This document shows positions 7,488-15,825 of a DNA stretch of 64,000 bases, piece by piece. The DNA is from Tissierella sp. P1. GTDB taxonomy: Bacteria; Bacillota; Clostridia; Tissierellales; Tissierellaceae. Made by a program: the position numbers and the translations under genes. The first letter of the stretch is position 1, and every line of letters starts with the position of its first letter. The stretch lies in contig NZ_NPMN01000001.1 of NCBI RefSeq assembly GCF_002266425.1, positions 1 through 64,000 of the forward strand, in the 5' to 3' direction. The notes beneath the pieces are model-generated. The model had not been told where the DNA came from. It made no database searches and saw only the letters and a list, made by a program, of their open reading frames with translations.

Positions 7488-10104
7488 ATTTTTTAATATA
7501 AATATTTTTAACAATTTGTGTAAGAATGGAATAGGCTAATAATATTCCCATTAGCCAAGGAAAATAACTTGCTGGAAGGGGAACAAGTCCTATATAAGTT
7601 CCGAATTCAGTATATGGAATTAATATGCCTATACTTATTATTATAAATGTCATTACCATAAGTGGAGTAGAAGCTCTACTTTGTAAAAATGGAATCTTCT
7701 TTGTCCTGATCATATGAACTATTAAAGTTTGCGATACAATGCCTACTATAAACCAACCGGATTGAAATAAAGGCTGTAATTCTATTGTATTTGCCTTAAA
7801 CACAAACCACATAATAGCAAAGGTAGCAATATCAAATATGGAACTAATAGGTCCTATATATAACATAAACTTACCTATTTTATCGGCATTCCATTTCTGA
7901 GGCGTTCTTAAATATTCTTCATCCATATTATCCCATGGTATAGCTATTTGAGAAATACTATAGAGTAAGTTTTGCACAAGTAACTGTATTGGCAACATTG
8001 GTAAAAATGGGAGAAATGCACTAGCTGCTAATACACTAAATACATTTCCAAAGTTAGAGCTAGCAGTCATATTTATATATTTAACAATATTTCCAAATAC
8101 CCTCCTACCTTCAATTACTCCTTTTTCCAAAACATTTAAGTCTTTTTCAAGTAATATTATATCAGCGGATTCCTTAGCTATATCAACTGCTGTATCTACA
8201 GAAATACCTACATCAGCTTGTTTTAGGGCTTGAGAATCGTTGATGCCGTCGCCCAAGAAACCAACAACATGACCATTATTCTGTAGAATAGAAATAACTC
8301 TTTCTTTTTGCATTGGGGATAGTTTGGCTAGGATACTGGATTTTGAAGCTATTTCATACAACATTTCATCCGTCATTTCTTCTATATCTATACCTAAGAC
8401 AACATTGTCTATAGGAATCCCCACATCTTTGCATATTTTTTTAGCAACTATATCATTGTCTCCAGTTAATACCTTTACATCTACTCCGTGTTCATATAAT
8501 GCCTTTATTGCAGAAACAGCTGAATCCTTTGGAGGATCTAAGAAACCTATATATCCAATAAGAACCATATTACTTTCATCTTTAATACTAAATACATTTT
8601 CATCTGGTACATTATTTTTTTGAGCTATAGCAAGAACTCTCATGCCATCTTTATTAAGTTTAGTTACCATATCCATGACTGTTGCTATTAATTCTTCAGT
8701 TAAAGGTAAAACATCTCCATTGATTTCTACAAAAGAACATATAGAAAGCATTTCTTCAACAGCACCTTTAGTTATAAGTTGCCTTTTTCCATTTTCACTT
8801 TCAACTACTACTGACATCCTACGTCTTGTAAAATCAAAGGGAATCTCGTCTACTCTTTCATATATTTTTGTTGCTTCATTAAATCCTTTTTCATTACCAT
8901 ATTCTATTACAGCAATATCTAACAAGTTTTTTAATCCCGTTTGATAATAACTATTCAAGTATCCATGTCTTAAGACTCTATCATTTTCATTGCCTAGTAC
9001 ATCTAAATGTGTTTCCAATATAATTTTATCTAAGGTTAAAGTCCCAGTTTTGTCTGTACATAAAATGTCCATGGCACCAAAGTTTTGAATAGAACTTAAT
9101 CTTTTAACTACAATTTTACGTTTAGATAAAGATATTGCTCCTTTTGCAAGGTTTGTAGAAACTAAAGTTGGAAGCATCTCAGGAGTCAAGCCTACAGCTA
9201 CTGAAATAGCAAATAAAAAGGCACTTAGCCAGTCTTTTTTTGTCAATCCATTTATTAAGAAAACTATAGGAACCATAATTAACATAAATCTTATTAGAAG
9301 AAAGCTGACGCTTTTAACACCCTCCTCAAAACTAGTTTGACCTCTGTCTTTAGTAAGAGATTCTGCAATAGTACCAAAATACGTTTGGTTTCCTGTCTGC
9401 AAAACTATACCTATTGCAGAACCGCTAACAACTATGGTCCCCATTAAGGCAATATTTTCTAGATCAGCGATATTCTTATTTACATCTTTATTATTAATTT
9501 CTGAAAACTTCTCAACAGGTTCTGATTCACCTGTTAATGAAGATTGACTGATGAACAAATCTTTGCAAGTAATAATTCTTAGGTCTGCTGGTATTAAATC
9601 TCCAGCTGCCAAATGAATAATATCTCCTGGAACTACATCGGATATATTGATTTCTTTTTTCCCCATAGTCTCTCTTTCAACAGCTGTTGTTGTAGGAACT
9701 AAATCTTTTAAATTATCTGCTGTTATTTGAGATTTATGTTCTTGAGAAAATTTAAGGATTGCACTAACTAATATCATAGTGGAAATAATTATAATAGTAA
9801 TCCAAGATTTTTCGCCAGACGGAGCAAAAACAATATCAGTAAAATAAGATACAAAAACTATAACTAATAATATTAAAATAAAGGGATCTATAAAGGAATT
9901 TAAAAGGTAAATATACCAAGGATTTCTTTTTTGAGAAATTATTTCGTTGTGTCCATAAAAGTTTAATCTGCTATTTGCTTCTACTTCAGATAAACCATTG
10001 ATGGAGGAATCTAATTCTCTAAAAATGGTATCAATATTTTTTGAACTCATATCTTGTAGATCTTTATTAATATTTTCATTACTATAAACTCTTTTCTTTC
10101 TCAT
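7471..10104 (-). CDS. mgtA: Magnesium-importing P-type ATPase (MgtA)
   Basis: An 877-residue P-type ATPase of the IIIB Mg2+ class, in the cytoplasmic membrane. Seen in order: N-terminal cytoplasmic segment, TM pair near residues 65-115, actuator motif LTGESEPV (about 190), the phosphorylation motif CTDKTGTLT (about 350), KGAVEEM in the nucleotide domain (about 450), LTGDND (about 545), and GDGINDSQALKQADVGISVD (about 620), followed by six C-terminal TM segments. Length and the NFGNVFSV segment after the hinge agree with MgtA/MgtB. GGAGGTGTAAATT precedes the ATG. The upstream M-box riboswitch on the same strand confirms Mg2+ control. Confidence 0.93.
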   Translation of the reverse strand: MRKKRVYSNENINKDLQDMSSKNIDTIFRELDSSINGLSEVEANSRLNFYGHNEIISQKRNPWYIYLLNSFIDPFILILLVIVFVSYFTDIVFAPSGEKSWITIIIISTMILVSAILKFSQEHKSQITADNLKDLVPTTTAVERETMGKKEINISDVVPGDIIHLAAGDLIPADLRIITCKDLFISQSSLTGESEPVEKFSEINNKDVNKNIADLENIALMGTIVVSGSAIGIVLQTGNQTYFGTIAESLTKDRGQTSFEEGVKSVSFLLIRFMLIMVPIVFLINGLTKKDWLSAFLFAISVAVGLTPEMLPTLVSTNLAKGAISLSKRKIVVKRLSSIQNFGAMDILCTDKTGTLTLDKIILETHLDVLGNENDRVLRHGYLNSYYQTGLKNLLDIAVIEYGNEKGFNEATKIYERVDEIPFDFTRRRMSVVVESENGKRQLITKGAVEEMLSICSFVEINGDVLPLTEELIATVMDMVTKLNKDGMRVLAIAQKNNVPDENVFSIKDESNMVLIGYIGFLDPPKDSAVSAIKALYEHGVDVKVLTGDNDIVAKKICKDVGIPIDNVVLGIDIEEMTDEMLYEIASKSSILAKLSPMQKERVISILQNNGHVVGFLGDGINDSQALKQADVGISVDTAVDIAKESADIILLEKDLNVLEKGVIEGRRVFGNIVKYINMTASSNFGNVFSVLAASAFLPFLPMLPIQLLVQNLLYSISQIAIPWDNMDEEYLRTPQKWNADKIGKFMLYIGPISSIFDIATFAIMWFVFKANTIELQPLFQSGWFIVGIVSQTLIVHMIRTKKIPFLQSRASTPLMVMTFIIISIGILIPYTEFGTYIGLVPLPASYFPWLMGILLAYSILTQIVKNIYIKKFNTWM

Positions 10105-10294
10105 AATTTACACCTCCAAAAAAGACAATACTAAATAATGGTTCAGTAAATAGTCTAACCATAAGTTAAATTTGTATTGAATTTTTAAATTTAAAATAAA
10201 TTTGGAAAATTTTTTCAGAAAGGTCTTTTTAGGTATATGTAAAGAAAAGATAATTATTATAATATAATTATATGATGTTGATTATACATATACT

Positions 10295-10336
10295 TCAACC
10301 TTCCTCTATATAAATACTACTCGGTCCAGAATCCAT
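10295..10336 (-). CDS. Possible 13-residue leader peptide between M-box and mgtA
   Basis: On the minus strand, immediately after the M-box terminator, GGAGGTGAG lies 7 bases before an ATG that opens a 13-codon frame (MDSGPSSIYIEEG) ending in TGA, about 190 bases before mgtA. The RBS is as good as that of mgtA itself. Leader peptides ahead of Mg2+ transporters (MgtL, MgtP) are known in enterobacteria, and acidic and proline residues matter there. This one has an EE pair and one proline, but homology is not claimed. It could be fortuitous. Confidence 0.4.
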   Translation of the reverse strand: MDSGPSSIYIEEG

Positions 10337-10352
10337 AAATTTACTCACCTCC

Positions 10353-10395
10353 AAAAAAATAATAATCCTCCACCAAAGCTTGAAGGGGAAGGATT
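10353..10395 (-). terminator. M-box expression-platform terminator
   Basis: On the minus strand, AATCCTTCC pairs with GGAGGATT (one bulge), followed by ATTATTTTTTT. It is the terminator arm of the magnesium riboswitch, expected to form when Mg2+ is abundant. Confidence 0.8.
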
Positions 10396-10556
10396 TACTC
10401 TTCTCGTTCAAGTTTTGGCTTTATAAGGCGCTGAAATTGCATTAGGTTGAGCCTTGCGACAAAACCTGCTAACCAGTGCAGAGTGTTTCCACCCTTTTAC
10501 GGCAGCAATCCATATCCTTATAGTAACCTCACCTACCGAGATTATTAAGTTCGTCT
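10396..10556 (-). ncRNA. M-box (ykoK leader) magnesium riboswitch
   Basis: On the minus strand the conserved 5' block CTCGGTAGGTGAGG (10540-10527) is followed by GATTGCTGCCGTAAAAGGGT and later by AAGGCTCAACCTAATGC and GGCGCTGAAATTGC-type blocks in the order of the M-box aptamer. It reads directly into an intrinsic terminator and then the mgtA gene. Family knowledge: this RNA senses Mg2+ and turns off Mg2+ transporter genes by termination. Edges are approximate because I could not run a covariance model. Confidence 0.85.
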
Positions 10557-10605
10557 TTAAGCATATACTGTAAAAATATAAATGTCAAGTGTTTTTATAA
10601 GATTT

Positions 10606-11271
10606 TTAATAATAAAAATCATAATCTTTAATTAAAAATCTCTCTACTATAGATTTAATATAATCCATGGTGTTGTTTCTTGCATCATCATAGGAAATCT
10701 TATTATTTAATACTCTCTTTAGCATACCTTCAAAGATTAAAAGAGTCATATCATTCAATTTGTTTGCATCTTCAGAAAGAATATATCCTTCATTTACACA
10801 TGCAAATACAGTAGTTTGCCCTCTCTCATTAATATCTGTTTTCAACAGCATAGTAGAAATATTTTTATCTGTGCTAACCATATCTTCTGGGAAAAGTTCA
10901 TAATAATCAGCTACATAATCTTCAAAATGCTTTTCTAAATTTGGAAAGAAAATAGCATTGTAAATTTCTGGCTTATCATAAGCATAATCACAAAAACATT
11001 CCCAAACTTTAAGAAATCTATCCATAGCATTTTTCGCGTCTTTTAAATATGTATCTAAAGCATGGGCATAATCTTTTATATATTTCATAGCTGCATAGAA
11101 AATTAAATGATCAAGATTTTCAAAATAATTATAAACTGTAGCACTATTATATCCAGCTCTATCAGCTACTTTTCTTAGTGTCACTCCATTAATTCCAACT
11201 TCATCTATTATTTCTTCAGTTGCATTAATAAAGTAAGACATTATTCTTTTCTTTTGTATTTGTTTCTTCAT
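10606..11271 (-). CDS. TetR/AcrR-family transcriptional regulator
   Basis: A one-domain-plus-ligand-pocket repressor of about 221 residues. The N-terminal helix-turn-helix is clear (GVTLRKVADRAGYNSATVYN, about residues 28-47, then YFENLDHLIFYA). The C-terminal ligand domain is not recognisable further. The frame is open for five more codons upstream, but GGTGG 7-8 bases before the ATG at 11271 is the only plausible RBS. It is divergent from the betaine reductase genes, and two identical TAATCATGATTA palindromes in the shared intergenic region are likely operators. By analogy with BetI it may respond to betaine, choline or a related amine; this is inference. Confidence 0.8.
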   Translation of the reverse strand: MKKQIQKKRIMSYFINATEEIIDEVGINGVTLRKVADRAGYNSATVYNYFENLDHLIFYAAMKYIKDYAHALDTYLKDAKNAMDRFLKVWECFCDYAYDKPEIYNAIFFPNLEKHFEDYVADYYELFPEDMVSTDKNISTMLLKTDINERGQTTVFACVNEGYILSEDANKLNDMTLLIFEGMLKRVLNNKISYDDARNNTMDYIKSIVERFLIKDYDFYY

Positions 11272-11472
11272 ATATGTTACCACCAACTTTAAAATATTTA
11301 TATCTAATTTATATTAGCACAAAAGTCCACATTCTACAAACAATTTATAATTACTGAATATTACATTTATGGTTAATAAATCAATGTAGAATAGTACATA
11401 ATAAGCTGAGTATTAAGTTTATCTATACTATTAAAAATATTTTAAAAATTATCTATAATTATGATTGAAATG

Positions 11473-11520
11473 TAATCATGATTATGATAATATAATATTT
11501 AACAAAGATAATCATGATTA
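11473..11520. promoter_or_regulatory. Twin TAATCATGATTA operators ahead of grdI
   Basis: A perfect 12-bp palindrome TAATCATGATTA occurs at 11473-11484 and 11509-11520, centres 36 bp apart. A half-matching TAATTATGATT lies just upstream at 11456. A -10-like TATAAT (11491-11496) lies between the two copies, and the second copy ends 8 bases before the AAAAGGAG RBS. Binding of the divergently encoded TetR protein here would block transcription of grdI-grdH. Confidence 0.65.
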
Positions 11521-11539
11521 ATTTAAAAGGAGTGAAGAG

Positions 11540-12865
11540 ATGAAACTAGAAATTGGTAATTTCCAAGTAAAAGATGTTGTTTTTGGAGAGAAAACCATGT
11601 TTAATAATGGAATTCTATCCATAAATAAGGAAGAAGCTATGGCTTTTATCAAAGAAGATGAACACATTATAGATCTCGACATAGTAATAGCCAAGCCAGG
11701 TGAAAATACAAGAATAGTTCCAGTTAAAGAGGCTGTAGAACCGAGAATTCGTCCAGATGGTAGACCAGTATTTCCTGGAGTTACAGGAGATGTTGAAGCT
11801 ACAGGTAATGGAAGAGTACATGCATTGAAAGGATGCAGTGTTTTAGGTGTAGGCATGCACTATGGTAGCTTTGGTGATGGATTAATCGATATGGGTGGAG
11901 AAGGAGCTAAGTACACTCTATTTTCTGAATTAATAAATATCTGTATAGTAGCGGACACAGATGAGGAGTTTGAAAGATTTGAGCAACAAAAGAAAAATAG
12001 AGCAATTAGATGGGCATCCCATAGATTTGCAGAATATTTAGGAAATACAGTAAAAGGTTTAGAACCGGAAGAAATTGAAACATTTGAATTAGAGCCAATA
12101 ACTAAAAGATCAGAAGAAATAAATAAACTTCCATCAGTTGTATTAGTAATGCAACCTCAATCTCAGATGGAGGAATTAGGATATAATGATTTAGTATATG
12201 GATGGGATATGAATAAATATGTTCCTTCTTTTATGAATCCAAACGAAGTATTAGATGGAGCATTGATATCTGGTAGTTTCATGCCAGCATCATCAAAATG
12301 GGCAACTTATGACTTCCAAAATTTCCCTACTATTAAAGAATTATATAAAGAGCATGGAAAAAGCATTAACTTCTTAGGTGTTATCATGTCAAACTTAAAC
12401 GTATCCCTAGAACAAAAGAAACGTTCAGCAATATTTGTAGCTCAAATGGCAAAGTCTTTAGGGGCTGATGGAGCAATAGTTACTGAAGAGGGATATGGAA
12501 ATCCTGATGCAGATTATATTTTATGCCTTGCTGCATTAGAAGATGTAGGTGTAAAGACAGTAGGTATAAGTAATGAATGTACAGGTAGAGATGGAGCTTC
12601 CCAACCACTTGTTACATTAGATGAAAAGGCAAATGCACTAGTGTCTACAGGAAACGTTTCTCAATTAATAGAACTTCCTCCAGCTGATAAAGTAATAGGT
12701 GAATTACAAGCTTTAGCCAGAGATGGATTATCTGGAGGATGGGCATATGACGAAATATTAGGAGCTTCTGTTAGAGAAGATGGCTCAATTATTATGGAAA
12801 ATAATGCAATGTTCTGTGGAGATAGAATAGCAGGTTGGTCAACTAAGACTATGAAAGAATTTTAG
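11540..12865 (+). CDS. grdI: Betaine/sarcosine reductase component B, GrdI/GrdG-type subunit
   Basis: The 441-residue substrate-binding subunit of selenoprotein B of the glycine/betaine/sarcosine reductase system, which passes a carboxymethyl group to GrdA selenium. Family features are VEPRIRPDGRPVFPGV (about residues 66-81), GCSVLGVGMHYGSFGDGLID (98-117), VTEEGYGNPDADY (about 315) and ECTGRDGASQPLV (about 346). GrdE of glycine reductase is cleaved at an internal Cys; from memory that Cys falls in the segment here reading GSFMPASSKWATY (245-257), where no Cys is present. Betaine and sarcosine versions are reported as uncleaved, which agrees. AAAGGAGTG precedes the ATG. grdH follows 11 bases later and a BCCT transporter after that, favouring betaine. 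Confidence 0.78.
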   Translation: MKLEIGNFQVKDVVFGEKTMFNNGILSINKEEAMAFIKEDEHIIDLDIVIAKPGENTRIVPVKEAVEPRIRPDGRPVFPGVTGDVEATGNGRVHALKGCSVLGVGMHYGSFGDGLIDMGGEGAKYTLFSELINICIVADTDEEFERFEQQKKNRAIRWASHRFAEYLGNTVKGLEPEEIETFELEPITKRSEEINKLPSVVLVMQPQSQMEELGYNDLVYGWDMNKYVPSFMNPNEVLDGALISGSFMPASSKWATYDFQNFPTIKELYKEHGKSINFLGVIMSNLNVSLEQKKRSAIFVAQMAKSLGADGAIVTEEGYGNPDADYILCLAALEDVGVKTVGISNECTGRDGASQPLVTLDEKANALVSTGNVSQLIELPPADKVIGELQALARDGLSGGWAYDEILGASVREDGSIIMENNAMFCGDRIAGWSTKTMKEF

Positions 12866-12876
12866 GAGGTGGAGAG

Positions 12877-14187
12877 ATGAAAAAAGCAATTCATTATATA
12901 AATCAATTCTTTGCAGGTATTGGTGGAGAAGATACTGCTGATTATAAGCCAGAGATTAGAGAAGGATTAGTAGGACCATCTCTTGCTCTAAATAGTATGC
13001 TTGAGGCAGAAGTTACTCATACTATTATCTGTGGAGATAACTTTATGGGTTCTAATACGGATGAAGCAGTTGAAACTATATTAGGATTTTTAGAAGGTAA
13101 AGAATTTGATATATTTGTTGCTGGTCCAGCATTTCAAGCAGGTAGATATGGAGTGGCATGTGGAACTATCTGTAAAGCTGTTAAAGAAAAATTCAATGTT
13201 CCAGTTGTCACATCTATGAATGAGGAAAATCCTGGAGTAGAGATGTTTAAAAAAGATATATATATCTTCGAAGGTGGAAAATCAGCAGCAAAATTAAGAG
13301 ATGACGTAAAGGCAATAGCTAACTTTGCAAATAAATTATTAAAAGGTGAGAAAACAGGCTCAGCTGATGAAGAAGGATTTTTCCCAAGAGGAATTAGAGC
13401 TCAAATGTGGTTAGAATCAGGAAAGACTGCTGCAGAAAGAGGCGTAGATATGTTGATTAAAAAATTAAACAATAAGCCTTTTGAAACAGAACTTCCAATA
13501 CCAAAACAAGATAGAGTTCCTATAGCAGCACCGATTAAGGATTTATCTAAAGCAAATATTGCAATGGTAACAACTGGTGGAATAGTACCAGTAGATAATC
13601 CAGATAGAATTCAATCTGCTTCTGCTACACGTTGGGGAAGATATGATATATCTAAGGATGAGAGATTAGAATCAGGAGTATATAAAACCATTCACGCTGG
13701 ATTTGACCCTGCAGCAGCAGATGCAGATCCAAATGTTATTATGCCAATAGATGCAATGAGGGCGTATCTAAAGGAAGGAAAAATAGGTAAACTTCATGAT
13801 TATTTCTATAGCACTGTAGGAACTGGAACGACTCAAGCTGAAGCAGCTAGAATGGGTAAAGAAATAGTTGAAAAATTAAAAGAAGATAATGTAGATGGAG
13901 TTATTATGACTTCCACCTGAGGTACTTGTACGCGTTGCGGTGCAACAATGGTAAAAGAAATTGAAAGAGCGGGTATACCAGTAGTTCAAATGTGTAACCT
14001 AATACCTGTAGCAACAACAGTAGGCTCAAACAAGATAGTACCTACAATATCTATTCCATATCCGCTAGGAGATCCGGCGACATCTAAAGAACAACAATGG
14101 AAACTTAGATATCATAGAGTTGGTGTAGCACTAGATGCTTTAACAGAAGATGTCAAGGAACAAACAGTATTTAAGGTAAAAATTTAA
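12877..14187 (+). CDS. grdH: Betaine/sarcosine reductase component B selenoprotein subunit (GrdH/GrdF-type), in-frame UGA = selenocysteine
   Basis: A 436-residue selenoprotein subunit when the TGA at 13918-13920 is read as selenocysteine (residue 348). Around it the protein reads TSTUGTCTRCGATM, the UxxCxxC motif of GrdB/F/H, and the same frame continues uninterrupted to 14187 with the family C-terminus (VQMCNLIPVATTVGSNKIVPT). A small GC hairpin follows the UGA. GGAGGTGGAGAG precedes the ATG. With GrdI it forms protein B, which binds the substrate and transfers the carboxymethyl group to protein A; proteins A and C are not encoded in this window. Standard gene callers would split or truncate this gene. 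GrdF (sarcosine) is the alternative; the BCCT neighbour tilts towards betaine. Confidence 0.88.
13934..13946 (+). promoter_or_regulatory. Candidate bacterial SECIS hairpin
   Basis: GTTGC and GCAAC form a 5-bp stem closed by GGT, starting 13 bases after the UGA codon. Bacterial SECIS elements lie directly downstream of the UGA and carry an exposed G/U loop recognised by SelB; this is a minimal match by eye. Confidence 0.5.
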
Positions 14188-14195
14188 ATAAACAG

Positions 14196-14217
14196 TAGGG
14201 GTGTATAAACACCCCTA
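14196..14217 (+). other. Intercistronic hairpin between grdH and the BCCT transporter
   Basis: TAGGGGTGT and ACACCCCTA pair perfectly around ATAA shortly after the grdH stop. No T-run follows. It could stabilise the grdIH message or lower read-through into the transporter gene. Confidence 0.55.
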
Positions 14218-14258
14218 TAAATTCACCTCTAAATTACTCTAAAATGGGAGGAATTATA

Positions 14259-15749
14259 ATGAATAAAACAAAGCAAAAAGATAATACGGTTTTTTATATA
14301 TCTCTTGCACTATCTATAGCTATAGTTTTATGGGGAATAGTTGCACAGGAGAATTTCTCAAATTTTGCAAACTCATTACTTAATTTCCTAACAACTAATT
14401 TTGGATGGTCTTATTTAATATCTATGTTCATCTTTGTCGTATTCGCCATTATATTAGCATTTAGTAAATATGGAGATATTAAACTAGGACCAGATGATTC
14501 AAAGCCAGAATATAGTACGACTTCTTGGTTTGGAATGTTATTTGGAGCCGGGATGGGTATAGGTCTTGTATTTTGGGGTGTAGCTGAACCTATATCACAT
14601 TTTGTAAATCCAGCTCCAGGAATTGAATCAGGAACCCTACAAGCAGCAAATTTTGCTATGAAATCATCCTTTATGCACTGGGGATTCCATCCTTGGGCTA
14701 ATTACAGTATTATAGGTCTTGCCCTAGCGTATTTTCAATTTAGAAAGAATAAGCCAGGTTTAATTAGTAGTATTTTCATACCATTATTAGGTGAGGAAAG
14801 AGTTAATGGACCTATTGGAAAATTAATAGATATACTTGCAGTATTTGCAACAGTTGCAGGAGTAGCCACATCTTTAGGACTTGGCACATTACAGATTAAT
14901 AGTGGTTTAAACTTTTTATTTAATATTCCAGAGACTAAATTAGTTCAGATAGGCATAATTGTAGTAATTACAATTCTATATATTTGGACAGCAGTTAGTG
15001 GAATAGATAAAGGTATAAAACTATTAGGAGATATAAATTTAGTGTTGGCATTTGGACTTCTTATACTTACTATCATAATAGGACCTACACTAAAGGTAAT
15101 AAATTCGTTCACTAATGGATTAGGTCAATATATTAATGGCTTTATAAGTGATAGTCTTCATGTTGAAGCATTTGGTGATAATAGTTGGTTAAACTCATGG
15201 ACAATATTTTATTGGGCATGGTGGATAGCATGGGCTCCATTTGTGGGTACGTTTATCGCACGTATTTCAAAAGGAAGAACTATTAGAGAATTCATAGGAG
15301 GAGTTATACTTGCACCTGCTGTAGTATCGGTTGTTTGGTTTGCAGCATTTGGCTCAATGGGTATAAATTTAGTTGATAAAATTGGAGTTGAAGGATTGGC
15401 TGCAGCAGCCAGTAATCCATCTACAGCTTTATTCCAAGTATTTAGCAATTATCCTTTAAGTACAGTATTATCATTAATTACAGTAGTATTATTAGGTACT
15501 TTCTTTATTACATCAGCAAACTCAGCTACATTTGTACTAGGAATGTTATCTTCAGGAGGAGATTTAAACCCTACTGCTAAAAAACAATTCATTTGGGGAG
15601 TGGTTCAAGCTCTGCTAGCAACATCTTTATTGCTTGCAGGAGGCCTAGAGGCATTGCAGACTGCTTCAGTAGCAGCAGCATTTCCTTTTATATTCGTAAT
15701 GTTACTGGCTATTGTATCTTTGATGAAGGCTTTAAAACAAGAAATATAA
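14259..15749 (+). CDS. BCCT-family betaine/choline/carnitine transporter
   Basis: A 496-residue twelve-span secondary transporter of the BCCT family. The signature region FYWAWWIAWAPFVGTFIARI (about residues 318-337) and the helix-4 glycine-rich segment GMLFGAGMGIGLVFWGVAEP are clear. These carriers import betaine, choline or carnitine with Na+ or H+. It starts at ATG 14259 after GGGAGG, 71 bases after grdH, so betaine import and reductive cleavage are encoded together. A comparable BCCT gene is linked to betaine reductase in Eubacterium acidaminophilum (grdT, from memory). A terminator follows. Confidence 0.85.
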   Translation: MNKTKQKDNTVFYISLALSIAIVLWGIVAQENFSNFANSLLNFLTTNFGWSYLISMFIFVVFAIILAFSKYGDIKLGPDDSKPEYSTTSWFGMLFGAGMGIGLVFWGVAEPISHFVNPAPGIESGTLQAANFAMKSSFMHWGFHPWANYSIIGLALAYFQFRKNKPGLISSIFIPLLGEERVNGPIGKLIDILAVFATVAGVATSLGLGTLQINSGLNFLFNIPETKLVQIGIIVVITILYIWTAVSGIDKGIKLLGDINLVLAFGLLILTIIIGPTLKVINSFTNGLGQYINGFISDSLHVEAFGDNSWLNSWTIFYWAWWIAWAPFVGTFIARISKGRTIREFIGGVILAPAVVSVVWFAAFGSMGINLVDKIGVEGLAAAASNPSTALFQVFSNYPLSTVLSLITVVLLGTFFITSANSATFVLGMLSSGGDLNPTAKKQFIWGVVQALLATSLLLAGGLEALQTASVAAAFPFIFVMLLAIVSLMKALKQEI

Positions 15750-15754
15750 ATAAT

Positions 15755-15785
15755 GGAGGGCCCCGTAAGGGACCCTCCTCTTATA
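15755..15785 (+). terminator. Terminator of the betaine reductase operon
   Basis: GGAGGGCCCC and GGGACCCTCC form a GC-rich stem with one mismatch around GTAA, followed by TCTTATAT. It begins 5 bases after the transporter stop. Confidence 0.7.
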
Positions 15786-15825
15786 TCTATAGGAAGTTTT
15801 AGCTTAAAACTTCAATAGATGGATT

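Noticed and set aside
13918-14187. Stop codon splitting the GrdH gene, with a separate 79-residue downstream frame
   Set aside because: The two parts are in the same frame, the UGA sits in the family's UxxCxxC motif, and the downstream part is the family C-terminus; it is selenocysteine, not a nonsense mutation.
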